Part shown: piece after piece, positions 29,815 to 38,573 of the stretch
How the letters are laid out: each line of letters opens with the position of its first letter
Position numbering within the stretch: position 1 is the stretch's first letter
NCBI GenBank assembly: GCA_019686135.1
Contig: JADGHL010000007.1
Location: 1-64,000 of the forward strand
Reading direction: 5' to 3'
Origin: Myxococcaceae bacterium
Lineage (GTDB): Bacteria; Myxococcota; Myxococcia; Myxococcales; Myxococcaceae
DNA: 64,000 bases
Made by a program: the position numbers and the translations under genes
Notes under the pieces: generated by a model
What the model was told of the DNA's origin: nothing
Databases searched by the model: none
The model's input: the letters and a program-made list of their open reading frames with translations, nothing else

Positions 29815-30558
29815 TCAGCGGGGACGGGCGCGGAACCAGTGGTGCTTCCACGCCTTGATCCCGACGAAGAGTACCGCCACCGCCGCGAACAGCACGCCGA
29901 GCGCCCAAAGCCGCGTGCGGGTGAGCTCCCCGCGCGCATACTGCTCCCAGCCGAGGAGGACGATCGCGCCCGCCGCCCACGCCGCGAACGGGTTGTGTTC
30001 CTTCTTGAACGCGCGCGGCAGATCGAACCGGTGCTCGGTGAAGCCGGCGTACGCGGGCGTGAGCCGCGGAATCCACCTGGGGACCTTCCGGCAGAAGTCC
30101 TCGAACGCGGCGCCGAAGCGGCCGCGCAGGAAGTTCTCCTCCGCGCGGATGATGAAGAAGTACTCGCCGAAGAAGAACGTGAGGCCGACCACGTAGACCC
30201 ATGGATCGTGGGCGATGAGCAGAAGCCCGAGGACGATCCCCAGGTTCCCCAGGTACAGGGGGTTGCGCACGAAGGAGTAGGGCCCGCGGGTGTTCAGCGA
30301 GTCCGCGCGCAGCGTGTTGCCCTGGCCGCTCGTGCCCTCGAGCACCACGCCCAGCGTGTAGAAGCGCAACGCCTGGCCGAGGAACGCCACCACCAGGCCG
30401 GCCACGTTCAACGCGGCGTCCACCTCCGGGCCACCGGGGCCATCGGCGCCGCGTGACCTCCAGAGCAGAAAACCCATCAGGGCGATCACCGGCACGGGCG
30501 TGAAGCTCCGGAAGCGGAAGAGGACGTTGCCCAGGCTGATCGTCGGCGAGGTGGACAT
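29815..30558 (-). CDS. Isoprenylcysteine/phospholipid methyltransferase-like membrane protein
   Basis: A 247-residue polytopic membrane protein of the ICMT/PEMT type. After an N-terminal helix (FTPVPVIALMGFLLW) it has an internal helix and then the family motif RGPYSFVRNPLYLGNLGIVL, where Arg-x-x-R/H-N-P-x-Y is the SAM-binding signature. A second motif (EYFFIIRAEENFLRGRFG and FEDFCRKVPRWIPR) provides the usual E-x-x-L and Tyr/Arg-rich tail. Substrate is unknown; bacterial relatives methylate lipids or small molecules. The ATG at 30558 begins the hydrophobic part and is divergent from the LTA-synthase-like gene. Confidence 0.82.
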   Translation of the reverse strand: MSTSPTISLGNVLFRFRSFTPVPVIALMGFLLWRSRGADGPGGPEVDAALNVAGLVVAFLGQALRFYTLGVVLEGTSGQGNTLRADSLNTRGPYSFVRNPLYLGNLGIVLGLLLIAHDPWVYVVGLTFFFGEYFFIIRAEENFLRGRFGAAFEDFCRKVPRWIPRLTPAYAGFTEHRFDLPRAFKKEHNPFAAWAAGAIVLLGWEQYARGELTRTRLWALGVLFAAVAVLFVGIKAWKHHWFRARPR

Positions 30559-30683
30559 CACGGAAGGACGGCGCGCGTACCACATCGCCCGGGGCGTGCC
30601 CAGCCGTCGGTCGCCCGGCCGCTTCGCGCGGCGATGGCTGCCCGCGCGCATGTGGCATATGAAGGCGCCCGGCCGGTCCTCGA

Positions 30684-33347
30684 ATGGCTCGACTCAAGCT
30701 CCCGTCGCTGTGGCCCCACACGGTCTGTGCCGCGACGCTCGTTCTCTTCCCGCTCATCACCCGGGCGCAGCTCCTGTGGGAGAAGCAGCTCCCCTTCGGC
30801 GTGCCCGACCTCCACGGGGTGGTGGCCGATCTCTCGATGGCGCTGGTGGCGGCCCTCGTGGTGCTGGCGCTCTCACGGCTGAGCCGCATTGCCGCCGCGG
30901 TGGCGGCGTTGGCGTGGGTGCTTCTGACCTTCGCCAACTACGAGCACGTCCACACCTTCGACGCGGCGGTGTCGACGACGCTGGCGAAGTACCTGCTCGA
31001 TCCGACCTTCTTCGAGGGCTCGGCGCTCCACGCCACGCACCCGGTGCTCCTCGCGTTCGCGCTTCTGGGGGCGATCGGTCCGTGGGTGCGGCGGCCGAAG
31101 GCCACACCTTCCCGTCAGGTGCTCGGGGTGGCGGGCGGACTGGCGGTGGTGTTGCTGGGCGTGGCGATCGCCTGGCCGGTGCGCGCGCAGCACGTCGCGT
31201 GGCGGCAGAGCCACTTCATGCTGCTCGCCGCGCGCAGCCAGCTCGCCGCCGTGGTGCGGGCTGAGCCGCTCGGTCCGTCCTCTCCGGCGGTGGACGCGCT
31301 CTTCCGCGCGGATCTCTCCGGCCAGCCGCGCTTCGAGCTCCCCGGCAAGAAGCGGAACGTGCTGCTCATCTTCCTCGAGAGCTTCCCCGCCGCGGCGATT
31401 CCGCGGCTCGCGGCGCACCAGGGCCTCAAATCCGAGGCGAGCGCGCCGAAGCTCGACGCCTTCGCCCAGCGCGCGGTGGTGTTCGACAACTTCATTGCCC
31501 AGCAGCGGCAGACCAACCGGGGGGAGTACTCGGTGCTCTGCGGCGACATGCCGCGGCAGAGCAGCCGGCAGTCGCGGATGACCGAATACGTCCAGCAGGG
31601 GGGCACGCGGACCTGTCTGCCGAAGATCCTCCGCGACGCGGGCTACGCCACCGTCTACCTGCAGGCCGCGCCCACCGCGTTCATGTTCAAGGACCAGTTC
31701 ATGTCCCAGATCGGCTTCGAGCGCGTGCTGGGGACGGAGTTCTTCACGTCCTCCTATGCGCGCAACCGCTGGGGCGTGGACGACCGCGCCTTCTTCGAGC
31801 AGGCGCATGGGCTCATCACCCAGCTTCACCAGGGCGAAAAGCCGTGGTTCGCGACGCTGCTCACGGTGGGCACCCACCACCCGTTCCTGGTCCCCGGCGG
31901 CTTCCGGGCGACCGGCACCCCGTGGGCGCGCAGCGTGGCGTACGTCGACGAGGCGCTCACGGTGATGCTGCAGAAGCTGGAGGCGGAGGGCGTATTGGAC
32001 GACACCGTGGTGCTGGTCACCGGCGATGAGTCCAACGGCACGCTCACCGGCGACGACATCACGCGCGGCGTGACCCAGAACTGGGTGCCGCTTCTGGCGT
32101 TCCTCCCCGAGAAGGATCTGCGCGGGCAGATCATCGACGAGCCGTTCATGCAGAGCGATCTGGCGCTCTCGCTGCTGGACTACCTGGGGCTCGCGGACAG
32201 AAGGGAGCAGTTGGTGGGGCGCAGCCTGTTTCGCACCTATTCACAGCGCCGCCCGCTGTATTTCGCCAACATCCACAGCAACCGCCTGTGGGCGATCACC
32301 CCCGACAACGTGCTGAGCGGCTGCAATGAGCACCTGGAGGATTGCAGCAGCTATCGGGTGGATCCGGTGCACCCGTTCAACCCCAGGCGCGAAGAGCTCG
32401 ACTGGAACCGGCAGCGGCTGGCGGACTGGAGCGCGGTGGTGGCGCGCACCGACACCGTGCTGCAGGGCTCGGGTGGCGCTCGCACGATCGCGCTGATCCC
32501 TCCGGGGGCGGTGAAGGTCCAGGATCGCAGCCGGCCCGGGCAGGTGATCTTCGCCGGGCAGTATCTCGACGTTCCGAAGGACACCGTCATCGACGTCTCC
32601 TTCGAGGTGGAGGCGCGCACCGACGGGCTCCTCTCGCTCACGCACGATCTCTGGGCGCCCGGGCACACCTTCTACTCGCCAGCGCTCTCGGTGCTGGGTG
32701 ACGGCCATCGCGCGCGCGTGTCGTATTCGTATCGCTTCGAAGAGCTCTCGAAGCAGGTGGAGATCCGGCTCTTCAGCCGGCCGGTGCAGGGCAACCACCA
32801 CGAGCTCCTCATCCACGACGCGAAGATGGTCCTGCACCCGCCCTCGTCCGCGACCGGCGAGGTGGGCGTGCAACACCCGAAGGTGGAAATTGACCGCGCC
32901 TCGCCGACGCGGCCGCAGCACTTCTCCACGGCGGACTTCAGCCACGCCCGCTGCGTGACCGGGGGCGCGCAGCTCCGGCTTCGGGGCTGCGCGAACGGCG
33001 TGCTCGTCTTCGGACCCTGGGCCGGCGCGCCGAAGGGATCGCAGGTCAAGGCGCGCGTCGAGCTCAGCCTCGTCGGCGGCGAGGGCGACTTCCAGATCGA
33101 GATCGCCACCGCGCTCGGGAAGAACCGGCTGCCCGGCGAGCATGCCCACCTTCAGGAGGGCGCCTCCGCGGTGCTGGAGGCCTCCACCATCGTGACCGAG
33201 GAGACCGAGCTCATCGAGGCACGGCTCGTCAGCTCGAAGCAGCGCGGGACGGACGCCATCGTCCGCTCCATGACCCTGGACATCTTCCCCGCGTCCCCGC
33301 CCCACCAGGCGGTGCTCCCGGGCACGGCGGCCCTCGCACCGCAGTAG
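30684..33347 (+). CDS. LTA-synthase-like membrane sulfatase
   Basis: An 887-residue protein. Residues 1-200 carry four or five TM helices. The extracytoplasmic alkaline-phosphatase/sulfatase domain follows: VLLIFLESF (Glu near 231), RQTNRGEYSVLCG with a Thr near 277 that would be the nucleophile, VGTHHPF (about 397) and VTGDESNG (about 447). In LtaS the last site is D-H; here the second residue is Glu, so one metal ligand differs. The last 300 residues are beta-rich and not part of LtaS. Such proteins transfer phosphoglycerol or phosphoethanolamine groups to envelope lipids or glycans; the substrate here is unknown. Confidence 0.83.
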   Translation: MARLKLPSLWPHTVCAATLVLFPLITRAQLLWEKQLPFGVPDLHGVVADLSMALVAALVVLALSRLSRIAAAVAALAWVLLTFANYEHVHTFDAAVSTTLAKYLLDPTFFEGSALHATHPVLLAFALLGAIGPWVRRPKATPSRQVLGVAGGLAVVLLGVAIAWPVRAQHVAWRQSHFMLLAARSQLAAVVRAEPLGPSSPAVDALFRADLSGQPRFELPGKKRNVLLIFLESFPAAAIPRLAAHQGLKSEASAPKLDAFAQRAVVFDNFIAQQRQTNRGEYSVLCGDMPRQSSRQSRMTEYVQQGGTRTCLPKILRDAGYATVYLQAAPTAFMFKDQFMSQIGFERVLGTEFFTSSYARNRWGVDDRAFFEQAHGLITQLHQGEKPWFATLLTVGTHHPFLVPGGFRATGTPWARSVAYVDEALTVMLQKLEAEGVLDDTVVLVTGDESNGTLTGDDITRGVTQNWVPLLAFLPEKDLRGQIIDEPFMQSDLALSLLDYLGLADRREQLVGRSLFRTYSQRRPLYFANIHSNRLWAITPDNVLSGCNEHLEDCSSYRVDPVHPFNPRREELDWNRQRLADWSAVVARTDTVLQGSGGARTIALIPPGAVKVQDRSRPGQVIFAGQYLDVPKDTVIDVSFEVEARTDGLLSLTHDLWAPGHTFYSPALSVLGDGHRARVSYSYRFEELSKQVEIRLFSRPVQGNHHELLIHDAKMVLHPPSSATGEVGVQHPKVEIDRASPTRPQHFSTADFSHARCVTGGAQLRLRGCANGVLVFGPWAGAPKGSQVKARVELSLVGGEGDFQIEIATALGKNRLPGEHAHLQEGASAVLEASTIVTEETELIEARLVSSKQRGTDAIVRSMTLDIFPASPPHQAVLPGTAALAPQ

Positions 33348-33392
33348 GTAAGTGTTTGTATTGACTAAGAAAATCAGATTGCGTTGACAGGC

Positions 33393-33416
33393 TGACCGGA
33401 TGAGCGCATCCAGTCA
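33393..33416 (+). promoter_or_regulatory. TetR operator-like palindrome
   Basis: Arms TGACCGGATG and CATCCAGTCA match at 9 of 10 positions around a 4-base AGCG centre. The 24-base palindrome ends two bases before the ATG of the TetR-type gene, in an AT-rich stretch with TTGACT (33361) and TTGACA (33384) boxes. It is a likely autoregulatory operator. Confidence 0.6.
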
Positions 33417-33418
33417 TC

Positions 33419-34081
33419 ATGTCCAGCGAGACGAAATGGGCGCCGCTGCTGGCGCAGCTCGACGCGATGGGGACGCCCCCGGATCCGTCGGATTCGAAGG
33501 CGCGGACCCGGGCGCGGCTGTTGGCGGTGGCGACCGACCTGTTCACCCGCTTCGGGTACCGCCGCACCAGCATGGACGAGGTGGCGCGCGAGGCCGGCGT
33601 GGCCAAGGGGACGGTCTACCTCTACTTCAAGAGCAAGCAGGAGCTGCTCCTGTACGCCATTGCCGAGGAGAAGCGGCGGAACATGGGGGCCTGGCTGCCG
33701 CTGCTGCGGGAGGACCTTCCGCCCGCCGAGCGGCTGCGCCGCGTGCTCGCGCAGGTGCTGGTGACGCTCCCCAGCTACCCGCTGACGGCCCGGCTGATGA
33801 GCGGCGATCGCGAGCTGCTCGTCTTCCTCGCCGAGCTGGGCCCGGAGCTGGCGAGGCAGATCGAAGAGAGCACCCGGCTGGGGTTCTCGCTCCTGCTCGA
33901 GGGCGTGGGGGCCTATGACTCGCTCGACCCGAAGGAGAAGGAGGCCCGCACCCGCGCGCTCACGGGGATCGTCTATTCGGCGGGCATTCTGATGGATGAA
34001 CGGCTCCGCAAGGGGATGACCGCGGAGGCGTACGCGCAGCAGATCGCGAAGATGGTCGTCGACGGCGTGGGTGCGCCGTGA
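33419..34081 (+). CDS. TetR/AcrR-family transcriptional regulator
   Basis: A 220-residue regulator. The N-terminal DNA-binding domain reads ARLLAVATDLFTRFGYRRTS, then MDEVAREAGVAKGTVYLYFK, a textbook TetR helix-turn-helix. The C-terminal ligand-binding half is helical and acidic, ending in VYSAGILMDERLRKGMTAE. It overlaps the next gene by four bases (ATGA), and heads the operon of an outer-membrane protein, an ABC exporter and a LolA-like protein. A palindrome at its start suggests self-regulation, probably in response to a lipid or toxic compound (inference). Confidence 0.92.
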   Translation: MSSETKWAPLLAQLDAMGTPPDPSDSKARTRARLLAVATDLFTRFGYRRTSMDEVAREAGVAKGTVYLYFKSKQELLLYAIAEEKRRNMGAWLPLLREDLPPAERLRRVLAQVLVTLPSYPLTARLMSGDRELLVFLAELGPELARQIEESTRLGFSLLLEGVGAYDSLDPKEKEARTRALTGIVYSAGILMDERLRKGMTAEAYAQQIAKMVVDGVGAP

Positions 34082-35386
34082 AGCCCGGCCCGTTACGCAT
34101 CGGCCTGCTGGTGCTCGTGGCCCTGCAGGCCCTCCCGGTGGCATCCGGCACGGCACGCGCGGAGGAGGCCCGCGGCTTCGCCGAGCTCCGGCTCTCGCTC
34201 TTCCCCGGCGTGGACGGCGATCCCTGGCAGCTCGTCGAGCGCGTCCGTCCGACCCTGATGGCCGAACCGGCCGAACGCGTGAAGCTGGTGGCGACCATCG
34301 AGGCCGGCCTCACCCAAGGACGCAATCCGACGCTCGAGCTCAAGCGGGCGCTGCGCGACAGCGACTTCGGCCCGCTCCTTTCGGCCGCGCAGTGTACGTG
34401 GCCGGAGCCGGTGAACGGCACCCTGCGCATCGACGATGCGGACGACTACCTGGACGTCGACCGCCTCTACGTCGACGTGTACGGCGAGCGGTTCGACCTG
34501 CGCGTCGGCCGGCAGGCGCTGAACTGGGGATCGGCGCAGTTCTTCAACCCGACGGATCCGTTCCCCGAGGTGCTGCTCACCGAACCGTGGCGGCCGCGGC
34601 GCGGAGTCAACGCCGCACGGCTGAGCGTGCCCTTCGGCGAGCTCAACGACGTCTCCGCGGTGGTGGGGACCAACGATGCGCTCGACCAGCTCCGCGCGGC
34701 CGCGCGCGTGCGAATGAACTTCACTGGCACGGACGTCGCGCTGGTCGGCGCGTGGCGCGGCGACAGCCAGGCCGGGCTGGTGGGGGTCGATCTGCGCGGC
34801 ACGCTGGGCGTGGGCTGGTGGCTGGAGGGTGCGTGGCTTTTCGACGACGACCCGCATGAGGAGGTCGCCCTCGGCATCGACTACTCCTTCCCCATCCTCG
34901 AGCGCGCGTTCGTGTTCGCGGAGTACTACCGCAACGGCGCAGGCGCCACGCGGCCGGACGCGTACCGGCGCACCGCTTCCCTGGGGACGGTGTCTCTTCC
35001 CACCTGCGCCGGCCCTTCGCCGTTCGGCCCGGCGTCCCGGCCCGATCCGTTCGCGCCGTTCGTGTCCGGGCGCGACTACCTCGTCGCCGGTGCGGCGTTG
35101 ACCGTCGTCCCCGATCTCGACGTCAACCTCTCGCTCCTGCAGAACCTCAACGACGGCACCGCGCTCTGGGTGCCCACCCTTCCGCTTCGCCGCGCTGGAC
35201 TGGCTGGAGGTCGCCGCGTCCGCCCAGCTCACCGCCGCCGTCTGGGGCGAGGGCGGCGAACTCCGGCCGCGACCCGAAGACCTGCGGCTCACGCTCCCTG
35301 GGGGCGGCGGGCAGACGCTCTCCGCCGATCTCCACGGCCTCGTCCCCGCCGCCACGGTGACGGTGTGGACGCGGGCCAGCTTCTGA
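34078..35386 (+). pseudogene. Outer-membrane beta-barrel protein gene with a one-base frameshift
   Basis: The start overlaps the TetR stop and gives a signal peptide (IGLLVLVALQALPVASGTARA). The next 340 residues alternate aromatic/hydrophobic strands of an outer-membrane barrel, for example LRVGRQALNWGSAQFFNPTD and VAVVGTND-type turns. Near 35175 an extra base in the CCCACCCTT stretch shifts the frame. The other frame then continues sensibly (FRFAALDWLEVAASAQLTAA) to a final aromatic-ending strand TVTVWTRASF and a stop at 35386. The intact product would be about 435 residues. Either the gene is broken or there is a base error. Homologues sit in ABC-exporter operons, where they may act as an outer-membrane conduit. 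Confidence 0.72.
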
Positions 35387-35409
35387 AGTCGTCGAACAAG
35401 GAGGCCGTC

Positions 35410-36120
35410 ATGGCCATCTGTGAAGTCCACCAGGTCAGCAAGTCATACGGCACCGGCCCCGCGAAGGTCGACGCGCTCCGCGGGGTCACCCTCAGCATCG
35501 ACGCCGGCGAGTTCACCGTCTTCGGCGGCCCGTCTGGCTCGGGCAAGACCACGCTGCTCAACCACATTGGCTGCCTGGATTCGCCCACCGAGGGCGAGCT
35601 CATCCTCGAGAGCCGGAACACCCGGACGCTCTCTTCCGGCGAGCTCAGCCGTCTGCGGGCGGAGAAGATCGGGTTCATCTTCCAGTCCTTCAACCTCATC
35701 CCGGTGCTCTCCGCGCTGGAGAACGTCGAGCTCTCGCTGGAGCTGGCGGGCACCCGAGGGAGCGCGCAGGAGCGGCGCGCCGCCGCGCTGGAGGCTCTGG
35801 CGCAGGTGGGCCTGACGGGCCTCGAGCACCGCCGCCCCAACCAGCTCTCCGGCGGTCAACAGCAGCGGGTGGCCATCGCCCGCGCGCTGGTGAAGCGCCC
35901 GCTCATCGTCATCGCCGACGAGCCCACCGCGAACCTCGACTCCGCCAACGGCGAGCAGGTCATCGCCACCATGGAGCGGCTCAACCGCGAGCTGGGCATC
36001 ACCTTCCTCTTCTCTTCGCACGATCCGATGGTGCTCCGGCACGCCCGGCGTGTCGTGACGCTGCGCGACGGCCAGGTGATTGGCGACACGCGTTCGGACA
36101 CCGCCCGGGAGAGCGCGTGA
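35410..36120 (+). CDS. ABC transporter ATP-binding protein (LolD/MacB type)
   Basis: A 236-residue ATPase. Walker A is GPSGSGKTTLLN, Q-loop IGFIFQSFNLIPVLSALENV, signature LSGGQQQRVAIARAL, Walker B PLIVIADEPTANLDS, and H-loop SSHDP. An AAGGAGG site precedes the ATG at 35410. It energises the two FtsX-type permeases encoded next; the permease ATG overlaps its TGA by one base. Such LolCDE/MacB systems move lipoproteins or other amphipathic cargo from the outer leaflet of the inner membrane (inference from family). The frame of the barrel gene happens to run into this gene without a stop, so a fused call would be wrong. Confidence 0.93.
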   Translation: MAICEVHQVSKSYGTGPAKVDALRGVTLSIDAGEFTVFGGPSGSGKTTLLNHIGCLDSPTEGELILESRNTRTLSSGELSRLRAEKIGFIFQSFNLIPVLSALENVELSLELAGTRGSAQERRAAALEALAQVGLTGLEHRRPNQLSGGQQQRVAIARALVKRPLIVIADEPTANLDSANGEQVIATMERLNRELGITFLFSSHDPMVLRHARRVVTLRDGQVIGDTRSDTARESA

Positions 36121-37346
36121 TGGGCACCACCTCGAAACTGGCCGCGCGCAACCTCCTGCGCTCGCCACGCCGGACCCTGATGACGGCGATCTCGCTCGTG
36201 GCCGGGGTGGGCATCTTCATCCTCGGCGACGGCTTCGTCAGCGGCATGACCGAGAACGTGATCGTCGCGGCGATCGACGGCACGGTCGGGCACGTGCAGC
36301 TGCGCCCGAAGGGCTACCCCACCCAGCCCGGGCAGCACCCGATCGACAGGCTGGTCACGCTGACTCCCGAAGCGAAGGCGCTGCTGGACCGCGAGGCGGT
36401 GGCGTGGACCGGCCGCACCGTGTTCGCTCCGCTCGCCGCGCACGGCCCGGACTCGGTGCGGGTGATGGCGGTGGGCTACGAGCCGGAGCGCGACGTTTCG
36501 GTCTTCCCGCGCGACCTTTGGAAAGTGGAGGGCGCGCTCCCTGCGCCCGGGCGCGACGAAGTGGCCGTCGCGCCGCGGGTGGCGCGGCTGCTCCAGCTGA
36601 AGGTGGGTGATCCGTTCGTGCTCCAGGTCCGCACCCACCAGGGCGCCATCAACGCGCTGCAGGTGACCGTCGCCGGCATCCTCCGCACCGGCAACGCCGA
36701 GCTCGACGCGCTCGCGGTGCTGATGCCCGCGCGGCTGGCGCACCGGCTCATCGCCTCCGAGCTGCCCAGCCACATCTCGGTGAGGCTCAGGCACCGCGAC
36801 GACGCGGAGGGCTTCGCGGAGAAGCTGCGCGCGGTCGCCGGCCCCGACGTGGAGGTGGTGACCTGGGTGGGTGAGACCGCGAACCTGGTCCACATCCAGC
36901 AGGTCCGCCGCAAGGCGCTCAACGGGGTGATGTTCATCCTGATGGCGCTGGCCGCGTTCGGCGTGGCCAACACCATCCTGATGGCGGCGCACGAGCGGAT
37001 CCGGGAGATCGGCACGCTCCGGTCGATGGGGATGACCGAGCGCGGCGTGCTCCGGCTGTTCGTGACCGAGGGCGCGTTGATCGGCCTCGCGGGCAGCGCG
37101 CTCGGCGCTCTGTGGGGCGGCTGGCTGGTCTCGTACTGGAGCCGTCACCCGATCGACTTCAGCGAGATCTTCGAGAAGGCCGCCAAAGGCACGCTGAACG
37201 CGTCCGCGCTCATCTACACGCACTTCGACGGGAGGGTGGTCCTCGCGTCGATCGCCGTGGGCGTGGTGGTGGCGGTGGTGGCGTCCTTGTACCCGGCCCG
37301 CGTCGCGGCGCGGATGGTGCCGGCCGAAGCGGTGAGGGCCCCATGA
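36120..37346 (+). CDS. FtsX-type ABC permease 1
   Basis: A 408-residue permease starting at the ATG that overlaps the ATPase stop. The N-terminal helix lies in RRTLMTAISLVAGVGIFILG. A large periplasmic MacB-like domain follows (residues about 40-260). Three TM helices at the C-terminus contain NGVMFILMALAAFGVANTIL, then the EIGTLRSMGMTERGVLRLFV coupling segment and ASIAVGVVVAVVASLYPARV. This layout is that of LolC/LolE and MacB half-permeases. It pairs with the next gene rather than with itself, as the two differ in sequence. The next ATG overlaps its stop by four bases. Confidence 0.9.
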   Translation: MGTTSKLAARNLLRSPRRTLMTAISLVAGVGIFILGDGFVSGMTENVIVAAIDGTVGHVQLRPKGYPTQPGQHPIDRLVTLTPEAKALLDREAVAWTGRTVFAPLAAHGPDSVRVMAVGYEPERDVSVFPRDLWKVEGALPAPGRDEVAVAPRVARLLQLKVGDPFVLQVRTHQGAINALQVTVAGILRTGNAELDALAVLMPARLAHRLIASELPSHISVRLRHRDDAEGFAEKLRAVAGPDVEVVTWVGETANLVHIQQVRRKALNGVMFILMALAAFGVANTILMAAHERIREIGTLRSMGMTERGVLRLFVTEGALIGLAGSALGALWGGWLVSYWSRHPIDFSEIFEKAAKGTLNASALIYTHFDGRVVLASIAVGVVVAVVASLYPARVAARMVPAEAVRAP

Positions 37347-38569
37347 TGAGCACGACACTTCGATTGGCGGCGCGCAACGCCACGCGCCGGAGGTCCCGCA
37401 CCCTGCTCACCGCGGGGATGGTGGTGTTCGGCGTGGCGATGCTGCTCGTCGCAATGTCCTGGATCCGCGGCGTGGCGGACCAGATGCGCGAGCGTTCGGC
37501 GGCGGTGGGCGGCCACGTGCGCGTGGTGACGAAGGGCTACGCCGCGCGCGAGGACCTGGCGCCCCTGTACGAGAACATCGCGGACGTCGAAGCGCTCGGC
37601 GCGGTCCTGCGCCGCCAGAGCGGCGTGGTGGCGGTCGAGCCGCGCATCACCACCGGCGTCACCGTTACGGTGGGCGAGGAGATTGGCGACGTGTTCGCGC
37701 AGGTCGTCGGGGCCAGCGAGGTGTACTTCCGCGAACGGATGGGCGCGAAGGACGAGCTGGTGGCGGGCCACTGGTTCACCGGCGCGGCGGACGAGGTCAT
37801 CGCAGGCGAAAAGGTCGTCGAACAGACCGGCGCGAAGCCGGGCGACGAGCTGGTGCTGCTCGGGATGACCCAGGACGGTACGCTCTCGCCGATCAAGGCG
37901 AAGCTGGTGGGCGTGGTCTCCGCGGGCGACGGTGGCCTGGGGCAGCAGCTCCTCATCCCGCTTCCGCGCGTGCAGTACCTCGCCGACCTGGAGGGCGGCG
38001 CCACCGAGCTTCTGGTCTACGCGGCGGACCACGAGGACGCGCCCGCGCTGGCCCGGCAACTGAAGGCGCTCCCCGCGCTCGAAGGCTACGACGTGCAGGC
38101 GTGGGAGGATCGCGAGCCCTGGAAGACGCTCAGCGCGAGCATCCGGGGCATGGAGGCGGTGGTCGTCCTCGTGTTCGTGGTGCTGGCGGCGCTGGGCATC
38201 TGGAACACGATGATGATGTCGGTACTGGAGCGGACCCATGAGATCGGCGTGCTCCGGGCGATGGGCCTCTCCCGCCGCGGCACGGTCGGGCTGTTCGTGG
38301 GCGAAGCCCTGGCGATCGCCATCGGCGGCGGGCTGCTCGGGGTCGCGCTCGGGGCATATCCCTCGTGGCTCCTGGAGACGAAGGGCGTCTACATCGGCTC
38401 GGAGGGGGTGGCCGCCGGCTTCTCCCAGACGATGCGGGGCGACCTCTCGTGGAGCTCGGTCCTTCTGGTCTTCGGCCTGGGGCTTTTGATGGCGCTGCTG
38501 GGGAGCCTCATCCCGGCGATCCGCGCCGCGAACATTCAACCCGTCTCGGCCATGCGGTCGGGGAGGTAG
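37343..38569 (+). CDS. FtsX-type ABC permease 2
   Basis: A 408-residue permease of the same length and layout as its neighbour. The N-terminal TM segment reads LLTAGMVVFGVAMLLVAMSW; the periplasmic domain has EVYFRERMGAKDELV and similar strands. The C-terminal TM bundle has VLVFVVLAALGIWNTMMMSV, the EIGVLRAMGLSRRGTVGLFV coupling helix, and FGLGLLMALLGSLIPAIRA. A double ATG (ATGATG) allows a start at 37343 or 37346. The two permeases and the ATPase form one exporter, followed four bases later by the LolA-like gene. Confidence 0.9.
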   Translation: MMSTTLRLAARNATRRRSRTLLTAGMVVFGVAMLLVAMSWIRGVADQMRERSAAVGGHVRVVTKGYAAREDLAPLYENIADVEALGAVLRRQSGVVAVEPRITTGVTVTVGEEIGDVFAQVVGASEVYFRERMGAKDELVAGHWFTGAADEVIAGEKVVEQTGAKPGDELVLLGMTQDGTLSPIKAKLVGVVSAGDGGLGQQLLIPLPRVQYLADLEGGATELLVYAADHEDAPALARQLKALPALEGYDVQAWEDREPWKTLSASIRGMEAVVVLVFVVLAALGIWNTMMMSVLERTHEIGVLRAMGLSRRGTVGLFVGEALAIAIGGGLLGVALGAYPSWLLETKGVYIGSEGVAAGFSQTMRGDLSWSSVLLVFGLGLLMALLGSLIPAIRAANIQPVSAMRSGR

Positions 38570-38573
38570 TGCG

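Noticed and set aside
34078-36120. Single 680-residue protein joining barrel and ABC ATPase
   Set aside because: The joint region is frame-shifted barrel sequence, and the ATPase has its own ribosome site and ATG at 35410.
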